Part shown: piece by piece, positions 16,151-23,444 of the stretch
How the letters are laid out: each line of letters begins with the position of its first letter
Numbering within the stretch: position 1 is the stretch's first letter
NCBI GenBank assembly: GCA_035704555.1
Contig: DASSWT010000107.1
Location: 1 to 30,374 of the forward strand
DNA length: 30,374 bases
Origin: Saccharospirillum sp035704555
GTDB lineage: Bacteria; Pseudomonadota; Gammaproteobacteria; Pseudomonadales; Natronospirillaceae
Reading direction: 5' to 3'
Program-made: the position numbers and the translations under genes
Notes under the pieces: model-generated
What the model saw: the letters and a program-made list of their open reading frames with translations, nothing else
The model's database searches: none
What the model was told of the DNA's origin: nothing

Positions 16151-16167
16151 CCTGTGGTCGCTGTAAA
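16140..16167 (-). promoter_or_regulatory. lexA promoter
   Basis: Minus strand: TTTACA (16162-16167), 16-base spacer, consensus TATAAT (16140-16145). The -10 is inside SOS box 2, so LexA binding would block RNA polymerase directly. Confidence 0.7.
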
Positions 16168-16179
16168 GGATTCTCTGGT

Positions 16180-17049
16180 TTGAAAAGTAGCAGTCAATAC
16201 TTCCCGGTCGCGTTGCTGAGTGCTGAATACAAAGAGGGCATCTATGAAGATGTCTATTCGCTCAAGCCCAACACCAGCACCGACAACACGGTAGAGATTG
16301 CCCTGGTGAGGCTGCATTCCGAGCAAATATCGCGCGGCCACCCGCTGCTGCTGGTGCATGACGCTTTTTCCAACCACTGGCAATGGCTCGATTACGGCGT
16401 GGGCGGCGTAGCCGGCGCTCTGGTTCGGGCAGGGTACGATGTCTGGCTGATGGACTGGCGCGGTCATGGTCTGTCATCCCGCAATCAACGGCCAGCGCTC
16501 AATACACTGGACGCCATGGCCGAGTTCGATTTGCCACCGGTCATTCAGTTCATCGAAGAAAAAACGGCCCAGTTACCCACACTGATCAGCCAGGGGTATG
16601 GTTGCGAGATGCTGTTGCAACACGCGGCGGTGCGGCAATATCCGGCCAATGTCGTGCTTTTGGATGCTGCACCCATCTGGCCGCGTCGGGTGTTTTGGAT
16701 CCCCGGGGTTAAGGCCTGGCGCCGATTGCGTCTTGGTTGGCGGCGATGGCACCGTAAAGAAGGGCGTGAAGAGATTGAACCGGCAACCCTGTTTCGGCAG
16801 TTGTTGCGGCGGCAGGGTTGGTTTGGGCGCTGGCGGGCCTATGATCAGGCATTAATGAAGCCCCGGGTGAAAGCCATTGAAAACCGCCTGTACTGGGTTG
16901 TGTCGGCGCAGCTAGTTGATTCTGGGCTCAAACGACTGGGTATGGACCCATCAAGGGTGATTTCCGGCGCCGGCGCAAAGGACTGGCTGGCGCTGATGTC
17001 AACCATCAGCCCAACTCGTGCGCCGTTGAAACGGGAACGAACCGGGTAG
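16180..17049 (+). CDS. Alpha/beta-hydrolase-fold protein, probably catalytically degenerate
   Basis: 289 residues from TTG 16180 (AAAGGA about ten bases before). The N-terminal half is a clear alpha/beta-hydrolase: HPLLLVHDAFSNHWQW (54-69), then VRAGYDVWLMDWRGHGLSSR (82-101), as in lipase- and PHA-synthase-like proteins. At the nucleophile elbow the protein reads LISQGYGCE (135-143), so Gly139 stands where Ser, Cys or Asp should be. The end, past residue 250, is short and has no histidine, so the catalytic His is missing too. I infer a pseudoenzyme or a binding protein. It shares its upstream region with lexA and two SOS boxes lie 30-65 bases before it, so DNA damage probably induces it. A possible promoter is TTGACG (16083) with TAATGT (16106). 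Confidence 0.8.
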   Translation: MKSSSQYFPVALLSAEYKEGIYEDVYSLKPNTSTDNTVEIALVRLHSEQISRGHPLLLVHDAFSNHWQWLDYGVGGVAGALVRAGYDVWLMDWRGHGLSSRNQRPALNTLDAMAEFDLPPVIQFIEEKTAQLPTLISQGYGCEMLLQHAAVRQYPANVVLLDAAPIWPRRVFWIPGVKAWRRLRLGWRRWHRKEGREEIEPATLFRQLLRRQGWFGRWRAYDQALMKPRVKAIENRLYWVVSAQLVDSGLKRLGMDPSRVISGAGAKDWLALMSTISPTRAPLKRERTG

Positions 17050-17106
17050 GGAGTATGTTAGGCCCGTCCCCCGCGTTTTTGACACGGGGTCCGGACTGGC
17101 TTCTGC

Positions 17107-18177
17107 TCAGGCGCCGGTACGGCCTGGCAGAATGTCTTTCAGTTTGGTGTGCATGGAGCGCAGCAACAGTTCTGTCGTTGACCAGCTGATGCAGGCATCG
17201 GTCACCGAGACGCCGGGTTTCAGCTGAGACAGATCGTCCGGAATACTCTGGTTGCCTTCCTCCAGATTGCTCTCGATCATTAATCCGATAATGGACTGGT
17301 TGCCCTCGAGAATCTGATTGGCGACATTGTCGGCTACCAGAGGCTGCAGTGCGTGGTCCTTGTTGGAGTTGGCGTGTGAGCAATCGACCATGATGTTGGT
17401 GGGCACACCGGCTTTGCGCAGCGTGGCTTCGCATTGGGCCACACTGACGGAATCGTAGTTCGGCTTGCCGTTGCCGCCGCGCAACACCACATGCCCATAG
17501 GCGTTCCCTTTGGTGTGAATGATCGCGACCTGGCCTTCCTGGTTGATGCCCAGAAAGCGGTGCGGCGAGGAAACCGACTTGAGCGCGTTAATCGCGACGT
17601 CCAGGCTGCCATCGGTGCCGTTCTTGAAGCCAACGGCCGAGGACAGGCCGCTGGCCATTTCGCGGTGTGTCTGACTTTCTGTTGTCCGGGCGCCGACGGC
17701 CGACCAGCTGATCAGGTCTTGCAGGTATTGGGGGGAGATCGGATCCAGTGCTTCGGTTGCTGTCGGCAGGCCCAGGTGGGCAATATCCATCAGCAGCTTG
17801 CGACCAATGTGAAGGCCGTCTTCAATTTTAAAGGAGTCGTTCAGATAGGGGTCGTTGATCAGACCCTTCCAGCCTGTTGTGGTGCGGGGTTTTTCAAAAT
17901 ACACGCGCATGATGATCAGCATGGATTCACTGACTTCATCACTCAGCGCTTTAAGGCGTTTGGCGTAATCGATGGCCATGGCCGGATCGTGGATGGAGCA
18001 GGGGCCGATAACGACGATGATGCGAGGATCTTTGCGATCAAGAATATTACGCACCGCGTCGCGGCCGTTGTTAATAACGGTGGCGGCTTCTTCTGTTACC
18101 GGAATGTCGGCTTTCAGGGCATCCGGTGTGAGTAGAATTTCCTGGCTTTCTACGTTTAAGTTCGCTAATGCTTGCAT
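17107..18177 (-). CDS. 3-deoxy-7-phosphoheptulonate synthase (DAHP synthase, class I)
   Basis: 356 residues, AroF/AroG/AroH type. It joins phosphoenolpyruvate and erythrose 4-phosphate in the first step of the shikimate pathway. Landmarks: VVIGPCSIHDP with metal-ligand Cys60; RVYFEKPRTTTGWKGLINDP; LPTATEALDPISPQYLQDL; SWSAVGARTTESQTHREMAS; GFKNGTDGSLDVAINAL; and MVDCSHANSNKDH. The isozyme type (Phe-, Tyr- or Trp-sensitive) cannot be settled by eye, so I leave the symbol blank. The upstream leader on the minus strand contains a two-tier hairpin (18225-18268). The gene is convergent with the hydrolase-like gene and divergent from a small membrane protein. Confidence 0.95.
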   Translation of the reverse strand: MQALANLNVESQEILLTPDALKADIPVTEEAATVINNGRDAVRNILDRKDPRIIVVIGPCSIHDPAMAIDYAKRLKALSDEVSESMLIIMRVYFEKPRTTTGWKGLINDPYLNDSFKIEDGLHIGRKLLMDIAHLGLPTATEALDPISPQYLQDLISWSAVGARTTESQTHREMASGLSSAVGFKNGTDGSLDVAINALKSVSSPHRFLGINQEGQVAIIHTKGNAYGHVVLRGGNGKPNYDSVSVAQCEATLRKAGVPTNIMVDCSHANSNKDHALQPLVADNVANQILEGNQSIIGLMIESNLEEGNQSIPDDLSQLKPGVSVTDACISWSTTELLLRSMHTKLKDILPGRTGA

Positions 18178-18224
18178 GATAACGCTAAGACTCTCGTTGG
18201 TGGCTCGTTCCAGAATGGGGGTTT

Positions 18225-18268
18225 GTCAGGCCGCCGGCGGGTGTAACCCCCGCCAGGGTAGGCCTGAC
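18225..18268 (-). promoter_or_regulatory. Two-tier stem-loop in the DAHP synthase leader
   Basis: Outer stem GTCAGGCC (18225-18232) with GGCCTGAC (18261-18268); inner stem GGCGGG (18236-18241) with CCCGCC (18249-18254). It lies 48-91 bases before the DAHP synthase start. There is no following T-run on the minus strand, so an attenuator is possible but unproven. Confidence 0.45.
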
Positions 18269-18331
18269 CATGACCGAATGATAAGTAAGTAAAGAATAAA
18301 ATACAACCCGTAAAGAAAAGGATACAGTTTA

Positions 18332-18781
18332 GTGGTAGCTCGTTCAAAAAGTAAGAAAAAACAACATCCCTGGTCGGGGTTGTTTGGTGGTGTTGTCATT
18401 ATTGTGTTGCTGGCGGGCGGCATGGGAATGGCACTGGAAGAAATGGCGGCCGGTAAGGGTGAGTTCCGGCGTACCGTCTGGGACCGGATTACCGGCAAGC
18501 CGGCGATACCTGAGGGCAGGGCGCAGGTCAGCGTGCAGCTGGCGGTGGAAATCTGCCGTCAGCGCGTATCCGGCCAACTGGGCAATGAATTATTGCAGAC
18601 AAGCTTTGATCAGCGCTCCTCGCGCTACAGCACCGACCTGCAGGTGCACACCGTCTTTCTGGATCTCACCCTGCAAGGGCGTGAGCGTGATGACATCTAC
18701 GCCCGCTGCGATGTATCGGCCGTTAATCGGTTAATACTGGAGTACCGTCTGCAGAATTATGGAAACATGTTTTGGGGGTAA
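18332..18781 (+). CDS. Small single-pass membrane protein, unknown function
   Basis: 149 residues from GTG 18332, with AAGGA eight bases before. A basic N-terminus (MVARSKSKKK) precedes one membrane segment (about 16-35), then a soluble domain of about 110 residues. By the positive-inside rule the domain should be periplasmic. It has two cysteines, Cys75 (AVEICRQRV) and Cys126 (DIYARCDVS), which could form a disulfide; the part from 85 to 135 looks beta-rich (TDLQVHTVFLDLTLQ). I do not recognise the family. It stands alone between the divergent DAHP synthase and cysB. The ribosome site and codon use like its neighbours support it as a real gene. Confidence 0.75.
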   Translation: MVARSKSKKKQHPWSGLFGGVVIIVLLAGGMGMALEEMAAGKGEFRRTVWDRITGKPAIPEGRAQVSVQLAVEICRQRVSGQLGNELLQTSFDQRSSRYSTDLQVHTVFLDLTLQGRERDDIYARCDVSAVNRLILEYRLQNYGNMFWG

Positions 18782-18860
18782 GCAGGCCAGTTGGCGTGTT
18801 GAAATCCGCTCTGGAGATGGTGCCGTGGACGGCTCAAAATATTATGCAAAAAAAGAATAA

Positions 18861-18889
18861 TTGAACATCTTTATATAACCTGATAGAAA
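18861..18889 (+). promoter_or_regulatory. Candidate cysB promoter
   Basis: TTGAAC (18861-18866), 17-base spacer, then TAGAAA (18884-18889) preceded by TG one base away (extended -10). It lies in an AT-rich island, 127 bases before the cysB start. Confidence 0.4.
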
Positions 18890-19015
18890 TTGTGCTGTGT
18901 GATACGGATAACTCGCCTGTGAGCAGGGTGGCCCCGGCACACACTAGCAAGATGACAACAAGAAAAGGTCCTGACGTCAGTCAGGGCCATATCGGGCGGA
19001 TTTAAGGGGAGCTCT

Positions 19016-19990
19016 ATGAAGTTGCAGCAATTGAGATACATCTGGGAAGTAGCTCATCACGATTTAAACGTATCGGCAACAGCACAGGTTTTGTATACCT
19101 CGCAACCTGGCATCAGCAAGCAAATACGGCTCCTTGAAGATGAACTCGGCATTGAAATATTCGCCCGTTCAGGCAAGCACCTGACCCGCGTTACACCAGC
19201 CGGTGAGGCGGTGCTAAAAGTTGCCGGCGAGATACTGCGCAAGGTCGACTCGATCAAGCAGATCGCGCAGGAACACAGCGATGATCGCCAGGGCAGCCTG
19301 AGCCTGGCGACCACTCATACCCAGGCACGCTATGCCTTGCCGCAGGTGATTGACGGTTTCATACGCGACTTTCCTGACGTATCGCTGCACATGCACCAGG
19401 GTACGCCGGTGCAAATTGCTGAAATGGCGGCGGACGGCACCGTTGATCTGGCCATCGCGACCGAAGGGATGGAGCATTTTTCAGACCTGGTCATGATGCC
19501 CTGCTACCGCTGGAACCGCTCTATCGTGGTGCCCAGGGAGCACCCTCTGGCAAAACGCACCCAGATTACACTTGAGGATGTTGCGGCTTATCCGATCGTG
19601 ACCTACGTCTTCGGGTTTACCGGTCGTTCCAAACTGGATGAAGCTTTTCTGGAGCGTGGCCTGACGCCCAAGGTGGTGTTTACCGCGGCCGATGCTGACG
19701 TCATCAAAACCTACGTCAGGTTGGGTTTGGGCGTGGGGATTCTCGCGCATATGGCGATAGATCCGGAGCAGGACCGGGATCTGGTCAGCCTGGATGCCAG
19801 CCACCTGTTTGAAGCCAGCATCACCAAGATCGGGATTCGCAAGGGAACCTTTATTCGTGGGTTTATGTACCGCTTTATTGAGCGTTTTGCGCCCCATCTG
19901 AGCAAGTCAATCGTCGATGAAGCCATGGCAACCACAAGTCGCCATGAGCTGGATGAGCTGTTTCAGCACACCCAGTTACCCACCTACTGA
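19016..19990 (+). CDS. cysB: LysR-type regulator CysB
   Basis: 324 residues, exactly the CysB length. The N-terminal start MKLQQLRYIWEVAHHDLNVS and helix-turn-helix ATAQVLYTSQPGISKQIRLL are those of CysB. The effector domain has TTHTQARYALPQVIDGF, HQGTPVQIAEMAADGTVDLA, YRWNRSIVVPREHPLA and TAADADVIKTYVRLGLGVGI, the residues forming the N-acetylserine/sulfate site. CysB turns on sulfate uptake and reduction genes when reduced sulfur is short. The ribosome site GGGGAG is well spaced. It is convergent with cysH, one of its expected targets, with a hairpin between them. Confidence 0.97.
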   Translation: MKLQQLRYIWEVAHHDLNVSATAQVLYTSQPGISKQIRLLEDELGIEIFARSGKHLTRVTPAGEAVLKVAGEILRKVDSIKQIAQEHSDDRQGSLSLATTHTQARYALPQVIDGFIRDFPDVSLHMHQGTPVQIAEMAADGTVDLAIATEGMEHFSDLVMMPCYRWNRSIVVPREHPLAKRTQITLEDVAAYPIVTYVFGFTGRSKLDEAFLERGLTPKVVFTAADADVIKTYVRLGLGVGILAHMAIDPEQDRDLVSLDASHLFEASITKIGIRKGTFIRGFMYRFIERFAPHLSKSIVDEAMATTSRHELDELFQHTQLPTY

Positions 19991-20005
19991 CACCCGGTTA
20001 CCCAA

Positions 20006-20036
20006 GCATCGCATCAGCGCCTTGCTGGTGTGATGC
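20006..20036. terminator. Hairpin between convergent cysB and cysH
   Basis: 13-bp stem, GCATCGCATCAGC with GCTGGTGTGATGC, with two G-T pairs and a GCCTT loop. It lies 15 bases past the cysB stop and 8 bases past the cysH stop. No T-tract. Confidence 0.5.
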
Positions 20037-20044
20037 AGCCACCC

Positions 20045-20776
20045 TTACTCGGCAAACGGCAGCGCGCCTGGTTTCCCGCCCGCATGCAGGCCGCACTCTT
20101 TCTGTGTGGCTTCTTCCCACCACCACCGGCCTTCGCGTTCATGCTGGCCCGGCAACACCGGGCGGGTGCAGGGTTCACAGCCGATGCTGATGAAGCCGCG
20201 TTCATGCAGCGGGTTGTAGGGGATTTCCATCATTCGAATGTAATTCCAGACCTCGGCCGAAGACCAGTTCGCCAGCGGGTTGTACTTGTACAGGTGCTCG
20301 CCGCGGCCTTTAAACCGGTCGTCACGCTGAACACTGGGCACTTCGGCTCGGGTGCTCGGGCTCTGGTCCTTGCGTTGTCCGGTCACCCAGGCGTCGAGGC
20401 CGCTAAGGGCCCGTTCCAGGGGTTCAATTTTGCGGATGCCACAACATTCCTGGTGGCCGTCCTGGTAAAAACTGAACAGGCCTTTCTCCTGCACCAGCTT
20501 CTGCAGCGGTTCTGCCTGTGGCGAATAGAGTTCAATCGGCAGGTCGTAGTGATTGCGCACCTGATCGATAAACCGGTACGTTTCGGGGTGCAGACGACCG
20601 GTATCCAGCGTAAACACCCGGGGCGACTGGGTAAGTTTGCTCAGCATATGGACCAACACCACATCTTCAGCCCCGCTGAACGAGACGGCAATGCGTTCGT
20701 GATTGTCGAGCGCGCGTTTGAGGATGTCGCGGGGCGACATCCCGGATAATTCCAGATTCAATTCAGTCAGATTCAT
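20045..20776 (-). CDS. cysH: Assimilatory adenylylsulfate/PAPS reductase (CysH, [4Fe-4S] type)
   Basis: 243 residues from ATG 20776; a GTG at 20794 would add six. The nucleotide-binding motif is VSFSGAEDVVLVH (31-43). The cysteine pattern CC (111-112) and CxxC (200-203) marks the [4Fe-4S] form seen in Pseudomonas and plants, which usually reduces APS, and Cys228 in KECGLH is the catalytic thiol that receives sulfite. E. coli CysH lacks the cluster cysteines and uses PAPS. Electrons should come from thioredoxin. The substrate is inferred from the cluster pattern and is not shown. Convergent with cysB, with a LysR-type dyad upstream. Confidence 0.94.
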   Translation of the reverse strand: MNLTELNLELSGMSPRDILKRALDNHERIAVSFSGAEDVVLVHMLSKLTQSPRVFTLDTGRLHPETYRFIDQVRNHYDLPIELYSPQAEPLQKLVQEKGLFSFYQDGHQECCGIRKIEPLERALSGLDAWVTGQRKDQSPSTRAEVPSVQRDDRFKGRGEHLYKYNPLANWSSAEVWNYIRMMEIPYNPLHERGFISIGCEPCTRPVLPGQHEREGRWWWEEATQKECGLHAGGKPGALPFAE

Positions 20777-20835
20777 GGTCGGCACGGAGGTCACGGTGAA
20801 GCGGCGACTCTACCAGCTCGCGCGGGATTCGTTAA

Positions 20836-20858
20836 ATAACCGCATCTCATAAGGTTAT
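20836..20858. promoter_or_regulatory. LysR-type dyad, candidate CysB site for cysH
   Basis: ATAACC-N11-GGTTAT, perfect 6-bp arms, 60 bases before the cysH ATG. LysR-family sites are short dyads built on T-N11-A, and known CysB half-sites are rich in ATAAC. Similarity only. Confidence 0.4.
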
Positions 20859-20897
20859 GTTGCCGGTGGCGGAGCGTTCCTGGCCTGGGCGTGATTT

Positions 20898-20914
20898 CGT
20901 GGAACTGTTCCACG
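20898..20914. promoter_or_regulatory. Palindrome of unknown role
   Basis: CGTGGAA-CTG-TTCCACG, a perfect 7-bp dyad, followed 17 bases later by a half copy, TTGTGGAACA. It may be a protein-binding site. The surrounding 20777-21269 gap holds this, the dyad at 20836 and repeat copy C; I see no gene in it. Confidence 0.35.
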
Positions 20915-21049
20915 TGGAGCTATGGTTGTGGAACAAAAAATGATCAGTTGCGAATGTGCCAAACGGGGTCCTGGCTGAACGGGCAATACTGCCATTCAGT
21001 TTATGCCGTTGTCTTCTTTCTGCCAGCCCAGTACCGTTAGCGTCTTACT

Positions 21050-21235
21050 ACTCAAGTTTCGGAGTTCGGGTTTGCCTTGGTGCCAAGAATCCGTGTCCGG
21101 CACTGGGTATGCCTATCTGGGGCCGGCGTGAACCCGTCCTTGGGGCCTAGACTTCGGCATCCATGCCTCAGACTTCCCCAGATAGGCATACCCGGCACCT
21201 GACACTCAGTTGGTTGCGAACTCCGAAACTTGAGT
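21050..21235 (+). repeat. Structured intergenic repeat, copy C
   Basis: Best-preserved copy. Perfect 19-bp outer arms, ACTCAAGTTTCGGAGTTCG (21050-21068) and its complement (21217-21235). Inner 18-bp perfect stem GGGTATGCCTATCTGGGG (21105-21122) with 21176-21193. The loop begins CCGGCGTGAACCCGTCCTTG, has GGGGCCTAGAC and the small hairpin GGCAT-CC-ATGCC. Stem bases differ from copy A at many places yet stay paired. Same orientation as copy A. It lies 34 bases before thrH. Confidence 0.8.
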
Positions 21236-21269
21236 TACTAGACTTTCATATCACTAGGATGAACGAACT

Positions 21270-21887
21270 GTGGAACTAGCCTGCCTCGACCTGGAAGGGG
21301 TCCTTATTCCTGAAATCTGGATTGCCTTTGCGGAAAAAACCGGCATTGATGCCCTGAAAGCAACCACCCGTGATATCCCGGATTATGATGTGCTGATGAA
21401 ACAGCGCCTGCAGATCCTTGATGACCACAATCTGGGGCTGAATGAAATTCAGGCGGTCATCGCCGAGCTTGAACCGCTGCCCGGCGCCCGGGAATTCGTT
21501 GGCTGGCTACGGGAGCGGTTTCAGGTGGTTATTCTGTCAGACACCTTTTACGAATTTGCCGCGCCGCTGATGCTCCAGTTGGGTTACCCGACCCTGTTTT
21601 GCCACCGGCTTGAGGTGGATGGCAGCGGGAAGGTGCTGGACTATGTATTGCGCCAGCCTGATCCCAAGCGAGCGTCCATTAAGGCGTTTCATGGCCTGAA
21701 TTTCCGCTGCATTGCAGCCGGCGATTCCTATAACGATACCACCATGCTGGGTGAGGCCGATGCTGGCATTCTGTTCAATGCACCGGCGAACGTGATTGCC
21801 GAGTTTCCCCAGTTTCCCGCCGTTACCGGTTATGACAACCTCAAAGCTGCTTTTCTGCAGGCGAGTAACCGGGTTTTACCGGCCTGA
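21270..21887 (+). CDS. thrH: ThrH, phosphoserine phosphatase / phosphoserine:homoserine phosphotransferase
   Basis: 205 residues, the same length as P. aeruginosa ThrH and very similar along the whole chain. HAD-superfamily motif I is CLDLEGVLIPE with Asp7 as nucleophile; KTGIDALKATTRDIPDYDVL, motif II VVILSDTFYEF, and motif III/IV AAGDSYNDTTML follow. The enzyme removes phosphate from phosphoserine or passes it to homoserine, linking serine and threonine synthesis. The start is GTG 21270; the ATG at 21259 is out of frame. The gene is convergent with pabB and their ends overlap by 12 bases. Its upstream region is repeat copy C. Confidence 0.96.
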   Translation: MELACLDLEGVLIPEIWIAFAEKTGIDALKATTRDIPDYDVLMKQRLQILDDHNLGLNEIQAVIAELEPLPGAREFVGWLRERFQVVILSDTFYEFAAPLMLQLGYPTLFCHRLEVDGSGKVLDYVLRQPDPKRASIKAFHGLNFRCIAAGDSYNDTTMLGEADAGILFNAPANVIAEFPQFPAVTGYDNLKAAFLQASNRVLPA

Positions 21888-23261
21888 GGCATTCCCCAGA
21901 GCGTTGAGAATGTGCGCCACCTTGGTGGCGCTTTCATCGTATTCGTCGCCAGCGACACTGTCGGCGACGATGCCACCGCCTCCCGAGCACATCAGCTGGT
22001 TCGGGGTTCTCAGCAGCGAACGAATCAGAATGTTACTGTCGAAGGCACCGCTGTCGCTCAGCCAGAAGGCGGTACCGCAGTAGGGGCCGCGTGCACACAC
22101 CTCCAACTCATCGATGATCTCCATGGCCCGGCGTTTAGGGGCCCCGGTTATGGAGCCGCCGGGAAAGGCATCGCGCAGAACGTCTAGCGGTGTGGCATTG
22201 GCAGCCAGTTCGGCGGTTACTGTACTAACCAGGTGATGAACATTGCTAAATGCCACGGGTTCGCACAGTTTCGGTACCTTTACGCTGCCAACCTGCGCAT
22301 TGCGCGACAGGTCGTTGCGCAGCAGGTCGACGATCATCAGGTTTTCAGCCCGGTCTTTTTCGCTGTTTTCCAGCTCCCGCGCCAGTTGCCGGTCTGCTTC
22401 GGGGGTGGCCCCTCTGGGGCGCGTGCCCTTAATCGGTTGCGTGGTGATGTGCCCGTTGGCGATGGTGATAAACCGCTCGGGCGATACGCTCATCAGGGTA
22501 TGGTTATCGGCCCGGTGATACACCGAGTAGGGGGCCTGAATGCGGTCGATCAGGTGGCTGTAGAGCGACCAGTCCAATACCTCGGTGGCAATGTCGGCGT
22601 ACCAGGGGCGCGTCAGGTTGGCCTGATAGATATCCCCGGCCAATATGTATTCCTTAAGCGTTGCAAACCGCTGCTCGTAGGCTTCACGACTCATTCCCGA
22701 ACGCCAGCTAACCGGCGCTATGTTGGGTTCTTTTTGGGTAACCGGCGGTTGTTCACGCCATCCCCGGTACCAGGTCATCAACCGCTCTTTGAGTGACTCA
22801 CCGAGACGGTCAGACAAGCAAAGCCAGGTGCGCTGGTGCTGGTGGTCAAACACCAGGCTCCAGTTGTACCGGTCGATGCTGGCCAGACTGGTCGGGCTCG
22901 GGTGGCGGCTGGTCAGGCCTTGCAGAGCGTAACCGGCCTCGTAATTCAGGTGTCCTGCCAGACCGGAGCTAAAGGGCAGGTCGGTTTCAATGGAGGGGCT
23001 GGGTTGCTGATCAGCCAGCCAGCCCAGAAAGTCGGTGGTCTCGATGCTCTCAGTCCGGCCCTGGTGTGAACGCTGAATCTGTTGGTTCGCCAGCAGTCGA
23101 TATCGGGTATCAGGCCAGGCTGAACACCACTCCCAGCGGTGACCTTTACGAACCGGATGGCCGGAATGAAACCAGATGGCACCGGGTTCATTCGCAAGTG
23201 ATGCAAAGTAGGGCCGGGCGGTCTCTGTGTAGGGGAGTTCCAGACGTTGCAAAGTGTTCAC
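21876..23261 (-). CDS. pabB: Aminodeoxychorismate synthase component I
   Basis: 461 residues from GTG 23261. With PabA glutaminase it turns chorismate into 4-amino-4-deoxychorismate for folate. The chorismate-binding domain fills the C-terminal two thirds: GDIYQANLTRPWYADI, SPERFITI, QPIKGTRPRGATPEA with the PabB-type Lys, NLMIVDLLRNDLSR, HHLVSTVTAEL, and AFPGGSITGAPKRRAMEII. The frame runs on to a GTG at 23417 (513 residues), but the added 52 residues do not look like PabB, and the shorter form starts close to the family pattern (LELPYTETARPYFASL). Start confidence is moderate, since neither start has a good ribosome site. Divergent from degV. Confidence 0.92.
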   Translation of the reverse strand: MNTLQRLELPYTETARPYFASLANEPGAIWFHSGHPVRKGHRWEWCSAWPDTRYRLLANQQIQRSHQGRTESIETTDFLGWLADQQPSPSIETDLPFSSGLAGHLNYEAGYALQGLTSRHPSPTSLASIDRYNWSLVFDHQHQRTWLCLSDRLGESLKERLMTWYRGWREQPPVTQKEPNIAPVSWRSGMSREAYEQRFATLKEYILAGDIYQANLTRPWYADIATEVLDWSLYSHLIDRIQAPYSVYHRADNHTLMSVSPERFITIANGHITTQPIKGTRPRGATPEADRQLARELENSEKDRAENLMIVDLLRNDLSRNAQVGSVKVPKLCEPVAFSNVHHLVSTVTAELAANATPLDVLRDAFPGGSITGAPKRRAMEIIDELEVCARGPYCGTAFWLSDSGAFDSNILIRSLLRTPNQLMCSGGGGIVADSVAGDEYDESATKVAHILNALGNASGR

Positions 23262-23444
23262 TTCTTCATAAATGAGCCGGCGGTATTCTAGCGATATTGT
23301 GTCGAAAGTCCTGCCTGCACCGCGGTTTAGTGAAAAATCTTCTGTAATGAATCGATTACCCGGGTGAAAAAGGCTGGATTCACCCCCTCCTGAACACTGA
23401 AAGTTGACCGAGTTCACAGAACGGGAGCACCATCAATACTCTGT

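Noticed and set aside
18165..18347. Phe/Tyr-rich leader peptide for the DAHP synthase
   Set aside because: Start is TTG without a ribosome site, the frame runs on into the gene region without a proper stop at the hairpin, and the T-tract expected of an attenuator is missing; kept only as a weak remark in the leader finding.
20030..20749. Long plus-strand frame (239 codons) opposite cysH
   Set aside because: It is the antisense of a well-supported gene; no family motif, no ribosome site. The same holds for long antisense frames at 17434-18135, 25311-25991, 27842-28507, 3453-4013 and 10862-11317.
20956..21150. 64-codon frame crossing into repeat copy C
   Set aside because: Most of the frame is the repeat itself; repeats of this kind often give false small genes.
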